Both the position numbers and the translations under genes were made by a program. Shown here in pieces: positions 25,858 to 34,679 of a stretch of DNA of 64,000 bases. The notes below the pieces were generated by a model. The model saw only the letters and a program-made list of their open reading frames with translations, did not search any database and was not told the DNA's origin. Origin of the DNA: Hyphomicrobiales bacterium (lineage in GTDB: Bacteria; Pseudomonadota; Alphaproteobacteria; Rhizobiales; Xanthobacteraceae); NCBI GenBank assembly GCA_017305715.1, contig JAFKKG010000015.1, forward strand, positions 62,001-126,000, read 5' to 3'. The first letter of the stretch is position 1, and every line of letters starts with the position of its first letter.

Positions 25858-26826
25858 TCAGGGCTTGGTCGGAACCGGCTTGAATTTGGTCGAGATCAAA
25901 TCTTCGGTGGGCACGATATCCTTCAGTCCGCCGAGTTTTGCCAGATCGATCGACAATTGCACCGCGGCCGGCACGTTGGCCGCGCTCATGTCGCCGCTGG
26001 TCTCCAGATTGAGGATGGTGTTCTCGTATTCGAGCGCCGCGATTTCGGTCGGCATCTCATAGAGATCCGCGATCAGCTTGACCGTGACGTCCTTGTTGGC
26101 GCGCATGAACTGCAATGCGCCGTAGAGCGCGTTGAGCGCCTTCTGCACGTTCTGCGGCTTTTCCTGCGCGTATTTGTCGAGCACGATCCAGCCGGCGCTC
26201 AGGTTCGGCGGCACTTCCTTGGAATAATCCAGGATGGTTTTCGCATCGCCCGCCTTTGCGATCTGGAAGCTGAGCGGCGAATAGACCACGGCGGCGTCGA
26301 CATTGCCGGCCAGGAGATTCGGCACCAGGCCACCGCCGCCGACGGGAACGCGGGTGAAGTCGATCTTCTTGTCCTGCACCGTCCAGAGCGCGAGCAGGTC
26401 CGACCCCGATCCGGCCGCCGTGATCGCGACCTTCTTGCCGTTGAGGTCCTTGACCGCAAGTGTCGATTTCACCGGCACCATCAACTGCCAGCCGAAACTG
26501 CCCATCGCCGCGTTGGCGACGAGCTTCGACATCACGCCCTTCTTGCGGCCTGCCGAGACCAGCGACGGCGGGTCGAGGATGATGTCGGCAGCGCCTGCCG
26601 CCAGACCTTCGAACGCCTCGGCGCCGCTGCGGTAGATCGTCAGCTCGGCGGTGATGCCTTCCTTTTCGAACAGCTTTTGACGCACGGCGGTCTCGGCGAT
26701 CGTCGTCGGCCAATAGGTCTTGGTCGGCAATCCGACGCGGATGGTTTCGGACCTGGCGGCAGCCGGTGCGGCCAACGCGGCGATCGCGACGAGGGACGCC
26801 AAGGCGTGACGGCGAGAGATCTTCAT
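25858..26826 (-). CDS. ABC transporter substrate-binding protein (NMT1/SsuA/TauA-like)
   Basis: A 322-residue periplasmic protein with a signal peptide (MKISRRHALASLVAIAAL, cleavage after AAARS or nearby), possibly exported by Tat given the RRH. It has the NMT1-like core (VGLPTKTYWPTTIAETAVRQ, AADIILDPPSLVSAG). Relatives bind sulfonates, thiamine precursors or aromatic acids. It is the first gene of the importer operon, 58 nt after the GntR gene. Confidence 0.9.
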   Translation of the reverse strand: MKISRRHALASLVAIAALAAPAAARSETIRVGLPTKTYWPTTIAETAVRQKLFEKEGITAELTIYRSGAEAFEGLAAGAADIILDPPSLVSAGRKKGVMSKLVANAAMGSFGWQLMVPVKSTLAVKDLNGKKVAITAAGSGSDLLALWTVQDKKIDFTRVPVGGGGLVPNLLAGNVDAAVVYSPLSFQIAKAGDAKTILDYSKEVPPNLSAGWIVLDKYAQEKPQNVQKALNALYGALQFMRANKDVTVKLIADLYEMPTEIAALEYENTILNLETSGDMSAANVPAAVQLSIDLAKLGGLKDIVPTEDLISTKFKPVPTKP

Positions 26827-26884
26827 TGAGTTTGTTCCTCCGGATGTTTGTTTGTTGTTGTGCCGGGCGCGCCGCCTCGGGTGG

Positions 26885-27613
26885 TCAGGTAGTGCCGCTG
26901 ACCTCCGAAATCCGGGGCGCGGCGAGTTCGACGAATTCCTTCGTGATCGAGAAGTGATGCGATAGCGCGGCGACCGCGCTATCCGCGTCGCGTTTCAGCA
27001 CGGCATCGACGATGGCGGCATGCTCGGCCTCGACGTCGCGCGGCCGGCCGACCTCGCGGCGGATCGCCAGCCTGCGGTAGCGCTCGCTCTGTTCGTGCAG
27101 CACGTCGCGGAAGCCGAGCAGCCAGGGCGAGCCGCAGGCGTTCACCAGCGCGCGATGAAAGATCTGGTGGCGCACCACCCACACTTCATAATGGACGCTG
27201 GGATCGTCGGGAAAACGGTAGGGCACCGCCATCAGCGCGTCGAAGGCGGACTCGACCGATGCAAGCCAATCCTGATCGCCGCGCTCGATCGAGCGCCGCA
27301 GAGCCAGTCCCTCGATATCGATCCTGGTCTGGGTGACGTCCTTGAGATCGGCGAGCGAGACCGGGCTGACGCGAAAGCCGCGCTGGTCGGAGGCCTGCAC
27401 CAGCCCATCGGCCACCAGCCGCGACAGCGCCTCGCGAACCGCGGCGAGGCTGACGGAAAACTGTTTGGCCAATCCGGCGATGTGGAGCTTTTGGCCCGGC
27501 AGCAACCGGGTCGACAGGATGTCAGCCCGCAGCCGTTCCTGAACGGCCGACGTCAGGCTTCGTGGCCGCTCCTCCGCCGCACGCTCATCAAAACTCAACC
27601 CGATACTGGCCAT
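26885..27613 (-). CDS. GntR-family regulator, FCD subfamily
   Basis: A 242-residue regulator with an N-terminal winged HTH (residues about 22-85; SVSLAAVREALSRLVADGLV) and a helical FCD ligand domain with metal-binding-type histidines (VVRHQIFHRALV, EHAAIVDAV). It lies upstream of the importer operon on the same strand, so it probably controls it, and perhaps itself. A possible operator is AATCG-N5-CGATT at 27649-27663. Confidence 0.92.
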   Translation of the reverse strand: MASIGLSFDERAAEERPRSLTSAVQERLRADILSTRLLPGQKLHIAGLAKQFSVSLAAVREALSRLVADGLVQASDQRGFRVSPVSLADLKDVTQTRIDIEGLALRRSIERGDQDWLASVESAFDALMAVPYRFPDDPSVHYEVWVVRHQIFHRALVNACGSPWLLGFRDVLHEQSERYRRLAIRREVGRPRDVEAEHAAIVDAVLKRDADSAVAALSHHFSITKEFVELAAPRISEVSGTT

Positions 27614-27648
27614 CGCGGCGCAGATTGGCGGGCCAAATCCGTGTCGTC

Positions 27649-27663
27649 AATCGAAAATCGATT
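27649..27663. promoter_or_regulatory. Possible GntR/FCD operator
   Basis: AATCG and CGATT form a 5-bp inverted repeat around AAAAT, 36 nt upstream of the gntR start. The site is short and could be chance; FCD regulators bind similar small palindromes. Confidence 0.3.
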
Positions 27664-27730
27664 TTTTCCATTAGTTACTGCGAGAACTCCGATTTGCAGA
27701 AACCAGATGACAAGGCGGCTGCCTTGGCGT

Positions 27731-27754
27731 ATTTACTTCGCATGCGAACTAAAT
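27731..27754. promoter_or_regulatory. MarR-type operator upstream of the MarR/enoyl-CoA hydratase operon
   Basis: The perfect 12-bp palindrome TTCGCATGCGAA (27737-27748) is flanked by ATTTA on the left and TAAAT on the right, so 11 of 12 pairs of a 24-bp palindrome match. It ends 19 nt before the marR start codon, an autoregulatory position. Confidence 0.7.
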
Positions 27755-27773
27755 TTCTAAATTGATCCCGCTA

Positions 27774-28214
27774 ATGGCCACCCGCCCTGACCGCCGCCTG
27801 GTTTTCCTGCTCAACGTCGCCCAGCGCCGGTTGCAGCGCTGGGTGGCGACGAAGACCGAGAAGGGCGGCGTGACCGCCGCGCAGTCCGGCCTGCTCTTTA
27901 TTCTGGGCCAGCGCGACGGCGCCCTGATGGGCGAGGCAGGGACGGCACTGGACCTCGGTCCACCCGGAATCAGCGGGCTGGTGGACCGGATGACCATGGC
28001 GGGCCTGATCGAGCGGCGCGCCGATCCGGATGACGGGCGGGCGTGGCGGCTGTGGCTGACGCCGTCCGGCCGCGTCGCGCTGGCGCAGTCGAAGGCCGGG
28101 CTTGCCGAAATCAACGCAAGGCTCGCCGACGGCTTCACCGACGCCGAAATCGACATCGTCGCACGCTGGCTGACCAGTTTTCAAACCAGGTTTCCAAAAG
28201 GAGAAGTGCAATGA
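27774..28214 (+). CDS. MarR-family transcriptional regulator
   Basis: A 146-residue winged-helix regulator; the recognition region is around residues 52-95 (MGEAGTALDLGPPGISGLVD, then IERRADPDDGRAWRLWLTPSG). The ATG at 27774 is used; an upstream TTG at 27762 is possible. Its stop overlaps the enoyl-CoA hydratase start (ATGA), so it is co-translated with the enzyme and likely responds to an aromatic or acyl-CoA ligand. Confidence 0.9.
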   Translation: MATRPDRRLVFLLNVAQRRLQRWVATKTEKGGVTAAQSGLLFILGQRDGALMGEAGTALDLGPPGISGLVDRMTMAGLIERRADPDDGRAWRLWLTPSGRVALAQSKAGLAEINARLADGFTDAEIDIVARWLTSFQTRFPKGEVQ

Positions 28215-28987
28215 CCGAGCATGTCAAAATCCAGAACGAAGGCGGCGTCCTGACGCTGACGATGGCGCGGCCCGACAAGAAGAACGCGCTCACCAATGCG
28301 ATGTATGGCGCGCTGGCGGATGCGATCCAGGGCGCGGAGACCGACTCCGCCGTCCGCGTGGTGCTGATCCGCGGCGAGGGCGACATGTTCACGTCGGGCA
28401 ATGACGTCGGTGAGTTCGCGGCGATCGCGACCGGCCAAGCTCAGGGCGAGCGCCATGTCAGCCGTTTCCTGAAGTCGCTCGCCCAATCGAGCCGCCCGCT
28501 GGTGGCCGCGGTCCAGGGACGCGCCGTCGGCGTCGGCACCACGATGCTGCTGCATTGCGACCTGGTGGTGCTCGCGGACAACGCACTGCTCTCGACGCCG
28601 TTCGTCAATCTGGCTCTGGTGCCGGAAGCCGCCTCCAGCCTCTTGATGCCGCTTCGGATCGGTTACGCGCGCGCGTTCGAGATATTTGCGCTTGGCGAGG
28701 CCGTCGATGCCGCCTCCGCGCTGGCATGGGGCATTGCCAACCGCGTGGTGCCGCTGGCGCAGCTCGACGCCGAAGCAAAGGCGCTGGCGGCGCGTCTGGC
28801 GAAACAACCGGCCGGCGCGGTCAGCACCACCAAGCGGCTGATGCGCAATCCCGAAGTGCTGATGGCGCAGATCCTGGCCGAGAGCGAACAATTCGCGAAG
28901 CGGTTGACCACGCTGGAGGCGCGCGAAGCCTTCACCGCGTTCGCCGAGCGCCGGCCGCCGGATTTCTCGAAACTCGCGGCAACTTGA
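28211..28987 (+). CDS. Enoyl-CoA hydratase/isomerase (crotonase superfamily)
   Basis: A 258-residue crotonase with the oxyanion-hole region FTSGNDVGEFA and the VQGRAVGVGTTMLLHCDLVV segment, and the substrate-site NLALVPEAASSLL where one glutamate is kept. The start is fixed by the 4-nt overlap with MarR and a GGAG 9 nt upstream. It probably acts in fatty or aromatic acyl-CoA breakdown. Confidence 0.92.
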   Translation: MTEHVKIQNEGGVLTLTMARPDKKNALTNAMYGALADAIQGAETDSAVRVVLIRGEGDMFTSGNDVGEFAAIATGQAQGERHVSRFLKSLAQSSRPLVAAVQGRAVGVGTTMLLHCDLVVLADNALLSTPFVNLALVPEAASSLLMPLRIGYARAFEIFALGEAVDAASALAWGIANRVVPLAQLDAEAKALAARLAKQPAGAVSTTKRLMRNPEVLMAQILAESEQFAKRLTTLEAREAFTAFAERRPPDFSKLAAT

Positions 28988-29048
28988 CCGTATCGGACAC
29001 CCCCGTTACGTCTTTTTCCCGCTGGCGACGTGCTGGCGGGGGAAAGCA

Positions 29049-30662
29049 ATGAACAACAAGAATGACGCGGCCGAATTCGATTATGTCATCGTCGGCGCGG
29101 GCTCCGCGGGATGCGTGCTCGCCAACCGGCTGAGCGCCGACGGGAAGCATTCGGTGCTGCTGCTGGAGGCCGGACCGAAGGACAGCAATCCCTGGATCCA
29201 TGTGCCGCTCGGCTATGGAAAACTGTTCAAGGAAAAATCCGTCAACTGGATGTACCAGACCGAGCCCGAGCCGGGCTTGAACGGCCGTCAGGTGTTTCAG
29301 CCGCGCGGCAAGGTGCTCGGCGGCTCGAGCTCGATCAACGGCCTCTTGTATGTGCGCGGCCAGCACGAGGATTACGACCGCTGGCGCCAGCGCGGCAACA
29401 CCGGCTGGGGCTATGACGACGTGCTGCCCTATTTCAAGAAGGCGGAAAATCAACAACGCGGTGGCGACAAATATCACGGCACCGGCGGCCCGCTGCCGGT
29501 GTCGGACTGGCGGCATCGCGATCCCCTGTCGGAAGCCTTTGTGGTCGCCGCCGCCGAGACCGGCATTCCGACCAATCCGGATTTCAATGGCGCGAGCCAG
29601 GAGGGCGCCGGCTTTTTCCAGACCACGACCCAGCGCGGCCGCCGCGCCAGTTCGGCCTTCTCCTACCTGCGTCCGGCCAGGAACCGCAGCAATCTGCATA
29701 TCGAGACCTCGGCGCTGGCGCAGCGCATCCTGTTCGAGGGCCGCCGCGCCAAGGCGGTCGAATACCGGCAGCAAGGCCGCGTGCGCACGGCAAGCGCGCG
29801 CAAGGAAATCCTGGTCTCCAGCGGCGCGTATAATTCGCCGCAATTGCTGCAGCTCTCCGGCGTCGGCCCGGCGGATCTGCTGAAGCGCCACGGCATCGAC
29901 GTAGTGCTCGACGCGCAAGGCGTCGGCAATGATTTGCAGGATCACATGCAGGTGCGGCTGGTGACGCGCTGCGCGCAACCCGTCACGCTCAACGACATCG
30001 TCAACAATCCGCTTCGGCGCGTGATGGCCGGCCTGGAATATGCCGCGTTCCGCAAGGGCGCGCTGACGATCGCCGCCGGCACCTCAGGCGCGTTCTTCAA
30101 GACCAACCCCCGCCTGGCGTCGCCCGATATCCAGATCCATTTCCTGCCGTTCTCGACCGACAAGATGGGCGAGAAGCTGCATGCGCAGTCGGGCTTTACC
30201 GCGTCGGTCTGCCAGCTCCGTCCCGAGAGCCGCGGTTCGCTGCGCATCAGGAGTGCGGACCCCGCCGTGCCGCCGGAAATCCGCATCAATTATCTGGCGA
30301 CCGAAACCGATCGCCGCGCCTTCATCGACGGCATCCGGATCCTGCGCAAGATTCTGGCCGCGCCCGCGCTAAAACCCTTTGCGGTCGGCGAGGTCGATCC
30401 CGGTCCGAAAGTGGCGAGCGACGACGAGCTATTGGATTTCTGCCGCCGCACCGGCAGCACGGTCTATCACCCAACCTCGACCTGCCGGATGGGCAATGAT
30501 CCGCTGGCGGTGGTCGATCAGCGCCTGCGCGTGCGCGGCATCGACGGGCTGCGCGTGGTCGATGCGTCGATCATGCCGGATTTGATGTCCGGCAATACCA
30601 ACGCGCCCACCATCATGATCGCCGAAAAAGCCTCTGACATGATCCTGGAGGACGCGGGGTAG
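29049..30662 (+). CDS. GMC-family FAD oxidoreductase (choline/alcohol dehydrogenase-like)
   Basis: A 537-residue flavoprotein with the FAD motif DYVIVGAGSAGCVLANRLS at the N-terminus, GMC signatures RGKVLGGSSSINGLLYVRG and SSGAYNSPQLLQLSGVG, and the C-terminal active-site HPTSTCRMG and DASIMPDLMSGNTNAP. It probably oxidises a primary or secondary alcohol to the aldehyde or ketone. It lies 61 nt after the hydratase; its stop is one nucleotide from the stop of convergent hemE. Confidence 0.93.
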   Translation: MNNKNDAAEFDYVIVGAGSAGCVLANRLSADGKHSVLLLEAGPKDSNPWIHVPLGYGKLFKEKSVNWMYQTEPEPGLNGRQVFQPRGKVLGGSSSINGLLYVRGQHEDYDRWRQRGNTGWGYDDVLPYFKKAENQQRGGDKYHGTGGPLPVSDWRHRDPLSEAFVVAAAETGIPTNPDFNGASQEGAGFFQTTTQRGRRASSAFSYLRPARNRSNLHIETSALAQRILFEGRRAKAVEYRQQGRVRTASARKEILVSSGAYNSPQLLQLSGVGPADLLKRHGIDVVLDAQGVGNDLQDHMQVRLVTRCAQPVTLNDIVNNPLRRVMAGLEYAAFRKGALTIAAGTSGAFFKTNPRLASPDIQIHFLPFSTDKMGEKLHAQSGFTASVCQLRPESRGSLRIRSADPAVPPEIRINYLATETDRRAFIDGIRILRKILAAPALKPFAVGEVDPGPKVASDDELLDFCRRTGSTVYHPTSTCRMGNDPLAVVDQRLRVRGIDGLRVVDASIMPDLMSGNTNAPTIMIAEKASDMILEDAG

Positions 30663-30663
30663 T

Positions 30664-31710
30664 CTAGCCTTTGTACGCCCGCACCCGCTTCAGCATCTGT
30701 TCGACATGGGCGATCGGGGTTTCCGGCTGGATGCCGTGGCCGAGGTTGAAGATCAGCCGGCCTTGCGCGTAGTTCCCCAGCACGTCGTCGACCGCGCGAT
30801 CGAGCGCGTCGCCGCCGGCGATCAGCGCCAGCGGATCGAGATTGCCCTGCACGGCGACTTTGGTCTGCACGCGCTCGCGGATCAATGACGGCTCGGCCGC
30901 CCAGTCGATGCTGACGGCGTTGACGCCGGTCGTTTCGACATAGCCTGGCAGCATCGCGCCGGCGCCGCGGGGAAAGCCGATGATCCTGGCCTCGGGCACC
31001 TGCGCGCGCACGCCCGCGACGATGCGTCTGGCCGGCTCGATCGACCAGCGCTGGAATTCGCGCGGTGGCAGCACGCCGGCCCAGGTGTCGAAGATCTGCA
31101 GCACGTCGGCGCCGGCCTTGAGCTGGCCGAGCAGATACTGGATCGAATTTTCGACCAGCACGTCGATGATTTTCGCGAACGCCTCGGGATGGCGATAGGC
31201 CATCATCCGGGCCGGCGCCTGGTCCGGCGTGCCCTGGCCCGCGACCATGTAGGTCGCCACCGTCCATGGTGCGCCGCAGAATCCGATCAGCGCGATGTTG
31301 GGATCGAGCTCGCGGCGAACGCGGCGCAGCGCTTCATAGACCGGCTCGAGCTTGCCGAAGTCGGCCTGCGTCGCCAGCGTCGCGACCTGCTCTGGCTTGT
31401 CCAGCGGATCGAGCCGCGGGCCTTCGCCGGCCTCGAAACGCACCGAACGGCCGAGCGCATAGGGAATGACAAGAATGTCGGAGAAGATGATCGCGGCATC
31501 GAAGTTGAAACGCCGGATCGGTTGCAGCGTGACCTCGGCGGCGTATTCCGGCGTGAAGCACAGATCGAGAAAGCCGCCGGCCCTGGCGCGCAGTTCGCGA
31601 TATTCCGGCAGATAGCGGCCGGCCTGCCGCATCATCCAGACCGGCGGCACGTTCTGCCGGTGGCCGGACAATACGTCGAGAAGGGGTTTGGTCGTCGCGG
31701 GAGAGGTCAA
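30664..31710 (-). CDS. hemE: Uroporphyrinogen decarboxylase
   Basis: A 348-residue enzyme with the two UroD signatures, [17 protein letters not shown] (residues 22-38) and [17 protein letters not shown]. It converts uroporphyrinogen III to coproporphyrinogen III in heme synthesis, in the cytosol. I use the TTG at 31710, which gives the usual length and an N-terminus like other HemE ([10 protein letters not shown]); a GTG at 31761 would add 17 residues. No other heme gene is nearby, and it lies among catabolic genes. Confidence 0.93.
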   Translation of the reverse strand: MTSPATTKPLLDVLSGHRQNVPPVWMMRQAGRYLPEYRELRARAGGFLDLCFTPEYAAEVTLQPIRRFNFDAAIIFSDILVIPYALGRSVRFEAGEGPRLDPLDKPEQVATLATQADFGKLEPVYEALRRVRRELDPNIALIGFCGAPWTVATYMVAGQGTPDQAPARMMAYRHPEAFAKIIDVLVENSIQYLLGQLKAGADVLQIFDTWAGVLPPREFQRWSIEPARRIVAGVRAQVPEARIIGFPRGAGAMLPGYVETTGVNAVSIDWAAEPSLIRERVQTKVAVQGNLDPLALIAGGDALDRAVDDVLGNYAQGRLIFNLGHGIQPETPIAHVEQMLKRVRAYKG

Positions 31711-31872
31711 GGGTGGGTTCCAGCCGTCGATCAGGAAAGTGAGATGCCGTTCCTGATACACGCCGGTCGGGGCTTGGCCAAGCGTTTGATGGCCTTTGCG
31801 CTGTTCAATCGACGGTCATTCGAAGGTGGCGCCGATACCGCGCTTTGCCGCGCTGCTGCGATGCCGCCGCCG

Positions 31873-32172
31873 TTATTGCTCTGCCCCCTCCAATATGCGC
31901 GTCACATGCTCGCGATCGAACTCGAAGGAGACGCCGAGACGCCGGTCGATCCGCCAAACCACGAGGCAACGCCGCTGGCCCGGAATGCCGTCGATGGCGA
32001 GATCGAATGCGAATGGCAGGGGCTGGTCGCCCTCGACGACCAGCCCGGCACCGGCGCTCGATATGTTCAGGACCAGACATCCCACACTGGTATTTCGAAA
32101 TGACATCGTGCCGGCCTTCATCAGGATCGTGCGCCGGCTATCCTTCTTGAACCTCCGCAGTGCCTGATCCAT
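31873..32172 (-). CDS. PilZ-domain protein (predicted c-di-GMP binding)
   Basis: Ninety-nine residues making a single PilZ domain. The c-di-GMP motif is present as an arginine-rich start (RRFKKDSRRT) and NISSAG (residues 36-41) matching [D/N]xSxxG. The ATG at 32172 begins the domain. It is the third gene of a minus-strand run after tadE and tadG, 62 nt behind tadG, suggesting that c-di-GMP affects the pseudopilin products. Confidence 0.8.
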   Translation of the reverse strand: MDQALRRFKKDSRRTILMKAGTMSFRNTSVGCLVLNISSAGAGLVVEGDQPLPFAFDLAIDGIPGQRRCLVVWRIDRRLGVSFEFDREHVTRILEGAEQ

Positions 32173-32234
32173 GGCCTTTCCCAGTCCGGTTGGTGCCGCG
32201 CCAGATTTCCCAATCTGGTCCTCAGCGAGCCTTG

Positions 32235-33899
32235 CTAGTTCACGAGCACCGCTCCATCGCAGCGGATACCCATTACCCACACGTCGGCCTGTCCGATTCC
32301 GACGCCGAGCGTCGCGAGCACGGAAGCCAACACCTGATCGATCGAACTGGTCGCGCCGCTGATGATCCCGGTGACGGTCGATCCGAGCCCGGGTATCGGC
32401 AGCCCGAGCGGGCCGACGTTTACGGTCAGCGACAGGTCGCCGAGCAGGCTCGACGTGAGGGAAGAGGTGAAGTTGGTGGTTGTCACCGTGTGCTTGGTTT
32501 GCGACTGGATGTCGGCGTAGCTGAAGGCGACGTTCGTGGCGGTGGTGTTGCCCATTCCCGCGTGGGCGCGACCGGTGACTGTCACCGCACCCAGATTGAC
32601 CAGCGTCGCTGCGGGCGGGTTTGGCTTGCTCGTGAAGTTCTTCATGTCGGCTGTCGTGACGTTGCCGATCCAGGCATCGACAATTCCGGGTGTCACGCCG
32701 AGCGTGGCGGTCGACGTGTTGATGTTCGGGCGTCCGCAGCTCAGCGCGTTGAGCGTGGCCGTGCCGGACGCTACTTCGACATACACCGGCAGATTGACCG
32801 CCGAAACGCTGCCGCTGCCCACCAATTGCACCTGAAGCAGAACACGCGTCTGCGCGGTATGCACGCTGGCGCCATTGCTTCCGATCGCGACCCATCCGGA
32901 GCCGACCGGCCGTTCGCCGATGGTGGCGGTGAGCGAGACGTTGGCAATGCCCGGTAGACCGACATTGACGGAAGTCGCGATCTGGTTCGTGCCGTTGGCG
33001 ATCTGGCCCGTCGCCGTGAGCAGGTCAAGCACCGATACGAGGACGCCGACCTTGGCGTTCTGCCCCGCGGGGAGATTGGCGTAGGGGCCGACGTCAATCA
33101 GCGAGCCCAGATTGATTTTCGTCGTCGTGCTCGAGACCGCTTGCGAGATCGTCGACAATGCGGTCGTTGCGGCGTTCGCGCCGTTGGTCGTCTGCTGCGT
33201 CGTCAGCGCGGCAGCGATGATGTCGGAAATCTTGACGTTGCTGCTGAGTACGCTGTTATAGGTGGCGCCGGTCATGTTTATTCGTGTCGCCAGCGCGTTC
33301 ACGAAAGTGAGCGCATCGATGCGCGCGTTCAGCAAGGCCTGATAGTCCATCACCGACAGCGACAAATTGGTCCCGAGCGTCGCGCCGAGCATGGCGTTGA
33401 TCAATCCGCCGTTCAGCGCTGCAAGCCTCGAACCAATGGCAAACGACGCGACGGCAGTCGAAGATGCCGTGGCCGAGGTCTTGATCGTGTATTGATTGGC
33501 GCCGGTGAAGACCCGTGCGAAGTACAGCGGCGTTTGGGTGTTCAGCGTCACGCGCGCCGCATTGGCGGTGCCCGTCGCCGGTGTCACGAAGCGGGCTTGC
33601 GGCGCTATGGCGGCGTTGGCCGTGTAGGTTCCCAGTTCGAGCTTGGCCAGGGCGCTTGCGGGATAGTTGTTGTTCACGACTGTTGCCGTCGCGGCATTCG
33701 TTGCGTTGGAAAGATTGCTGGCAGCGACGATGGCTGCGAGGTCGGCTGTGCTCTGGGTCTTGCGGCGGTCGGCGAAGATCGTTCCAAGGTCGACCGCAAG
33801 CGCCGTGCATCCGATGACAAGGGTCATGAGGCCGGCGCCCATGATGGCGATGTTACCCCGCTCATCGGCGCGAAACCGCTTTAACAGCCTCGTGGTCAT
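32235..33899 (-). CDS. TadG-like pilus assembly protein
   Basis: A 554-residue protein with the Flp/Tad-type N-terminus RADERGNIAIMGAGLMTLVI, a transmembrane helix (about 17-40), the TadG-type ADRRKTQSTADLAAI, and a long Ala/Thr/Asn-rich secreted part. No MIDAS-type vWA motif is evident. Such proteins are pseudopilins or surface proteins associated with Tad pili. Its start is one nucleotide from the tadE stop. Confidence 0.82.
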   Translation of the reverse strand: MTTRLLKRFRADERGNIAIMGAGLMTLVIGCTALAVDLGTIFADRRKTQSTADLAAIVAASNLSNATNAATATVVNNNYPASALAKLELGTYTANAAIAPQARFVTPATGTANAARVTLNTQTPLYFARVFTGANQYTIKTSATASSTAVASFAIGSRLAALNGGLINAMLGATLGTNLSLSVMDYQALLNARIDALTFVNALATRINMTGATYNSVLSSNVKISDIIAAALTTQQTTNGANAATTALSTISQAVSSTTTKINLGSLIDVGPYANLPAGQNAKVGVLVSVLDLLTATGQIANGTNQIATSVNVGLPGIANVSLTATIGERPVGSGWVAIGSNGASVHTAQTRVLLQVQLVGSGSVSAVNLPVYVEVASGTATLNALSCGRPNINTSTATLGVTPGIVDAWIGNVTTADMKNFTSKPNPPAATLVNLGAVTVTGRAHAGMGNTTATNVAFSYADIQSQTKHTVTTTNFTSSLTSSLLGDLSLTVNVGPLGLPIPGLGSTVTGIISGATSSIDQVLASVLATLGVGIGQADVWVMGIRCDGAVLVN

Positions 33900-33900
33900 G

Positions 33901-34314
33901 TCAGAACCCTCCGAGCGGGATCGCCGCGGAACGGACGATCGTGGACGGCGGGGCCGGAACGAACGGCAGGTGAAAGATAAAGCTTTGCGACGCGTCGTAA
34001 TTCACCGTGACCACGTATACGTTGGCATTGCCGGCCGATGCCGCTGCAATGACGGAGAGCGCACTCGCCGTGAGTAGCGGATAGGTCGACGCGTTGGCGG
34101 TGACATAGCTGGTGGCGAGACTGTTGCGTTCGCTATCGGTCATCCCTGCAACGGACGAGCGGGCGGCCTCCGCAGCAAGCTGCTGCACGCCGTGCACCAT
34201 CGCCAGATAACACCCGAAAACGACGATGCCGAACACCAACACCAGAAATACCGGCGCCAGCATCGCAAATTCGACCGCGGTTGCGCCACGGCAGCAACGA
34301 ACAAGTTTGCGCAT
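33901..34314 (-). CDS. TadE-like pseudopilin
   Basis: A 137-residue protein with the TadE signature RCCRGATAVEFAMLAPVFLV (residues 6-25), the Glu after the cleavage site typical of pseudopilins, and one long hydrophobic helix. The ATG at 34314 lies after an AGAGGGGGTCAGG stretch. With tadG it is a two-gene pseudopilin set; the Tad secretion machinery (CpaF, TadB/C, CpaC) is not in this window. Confidence 0.85.
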   Translation of the reverse strand: MRKLVRCCRGATAVEFAMLAPVFLVLVFGIVVFGCYLAMVHGVQQLAAEAARSSVAGMTDSERNSLATSYVTANASTYPLLTASALSVIAAASAGNANVYVVTVNYDASQSFIFHLPFVPAPPSTIVRSAAIPLGGF

Positions 34315-34679
34315 CACCTGACCCCCTCTTAGGCTGAAGTTCACGCAGCGTCTCAAGGGTGTATGAAAGCGGGCTATAGAACTTCATCTGAGAACCTGAG
34401 CACTTGATTAAATGCTATGTGGCCGCTGGTTCTTATGGGCTCATCAATTTTTCCAATGTCGCCAGAGAAGCGTCGATCGAAAGCGACGGCGGTTCGTCGT
34501 GGCACAAACTGCATATGCAGCCGCATCCGAACACCTGCATATGCACGTTGATGGACATAGATGGAGATAATGCCGCCTCGATTCACGATTGATTGTGTAC
34601 TTATTCTTCTGCAACCAATTATTGTACGGATATTGATTCTTATGGATCCTGCCGGGGGGCGCAGTTTGGGGGAGAGCGC
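34315..34679. other. Intergenic region between tadE and the LysR gene
   Basis: This 365-nt divergent region should hold promoters for tadE on the left and for the LysR gene on the right. It is less GC-rich than its surroundings from about 34375 to 34650. No small gene with a plausible ribosome-binding site was found; a pair of matched palindromes lies in its middle. Confidence 0.5.
34509..34546. promoter_or_regulatory. Two matched 12-bp palindromes upstream of the LysR gene
   Basis: CTGCATATGCAG at 34509-34520 is a perfect palindrome; CTGCATATGCAC at 34535-34546 differs only in its last base. The centres are 26 bp apart, about 2.5 helical turns. This repeated element is likely a regulator binding site; the owner is unknown, and the classical LysR T-N11-A box is not obvious here. 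Confidence 0.5.

Noticed and set aside
32235-34314. tadE-tadG as part of a complete Tad pilus locus
   Set aside because: None of the prepilin peptidase, CpaB, CpaC, CpaF or TadB/C genes is present in the window.
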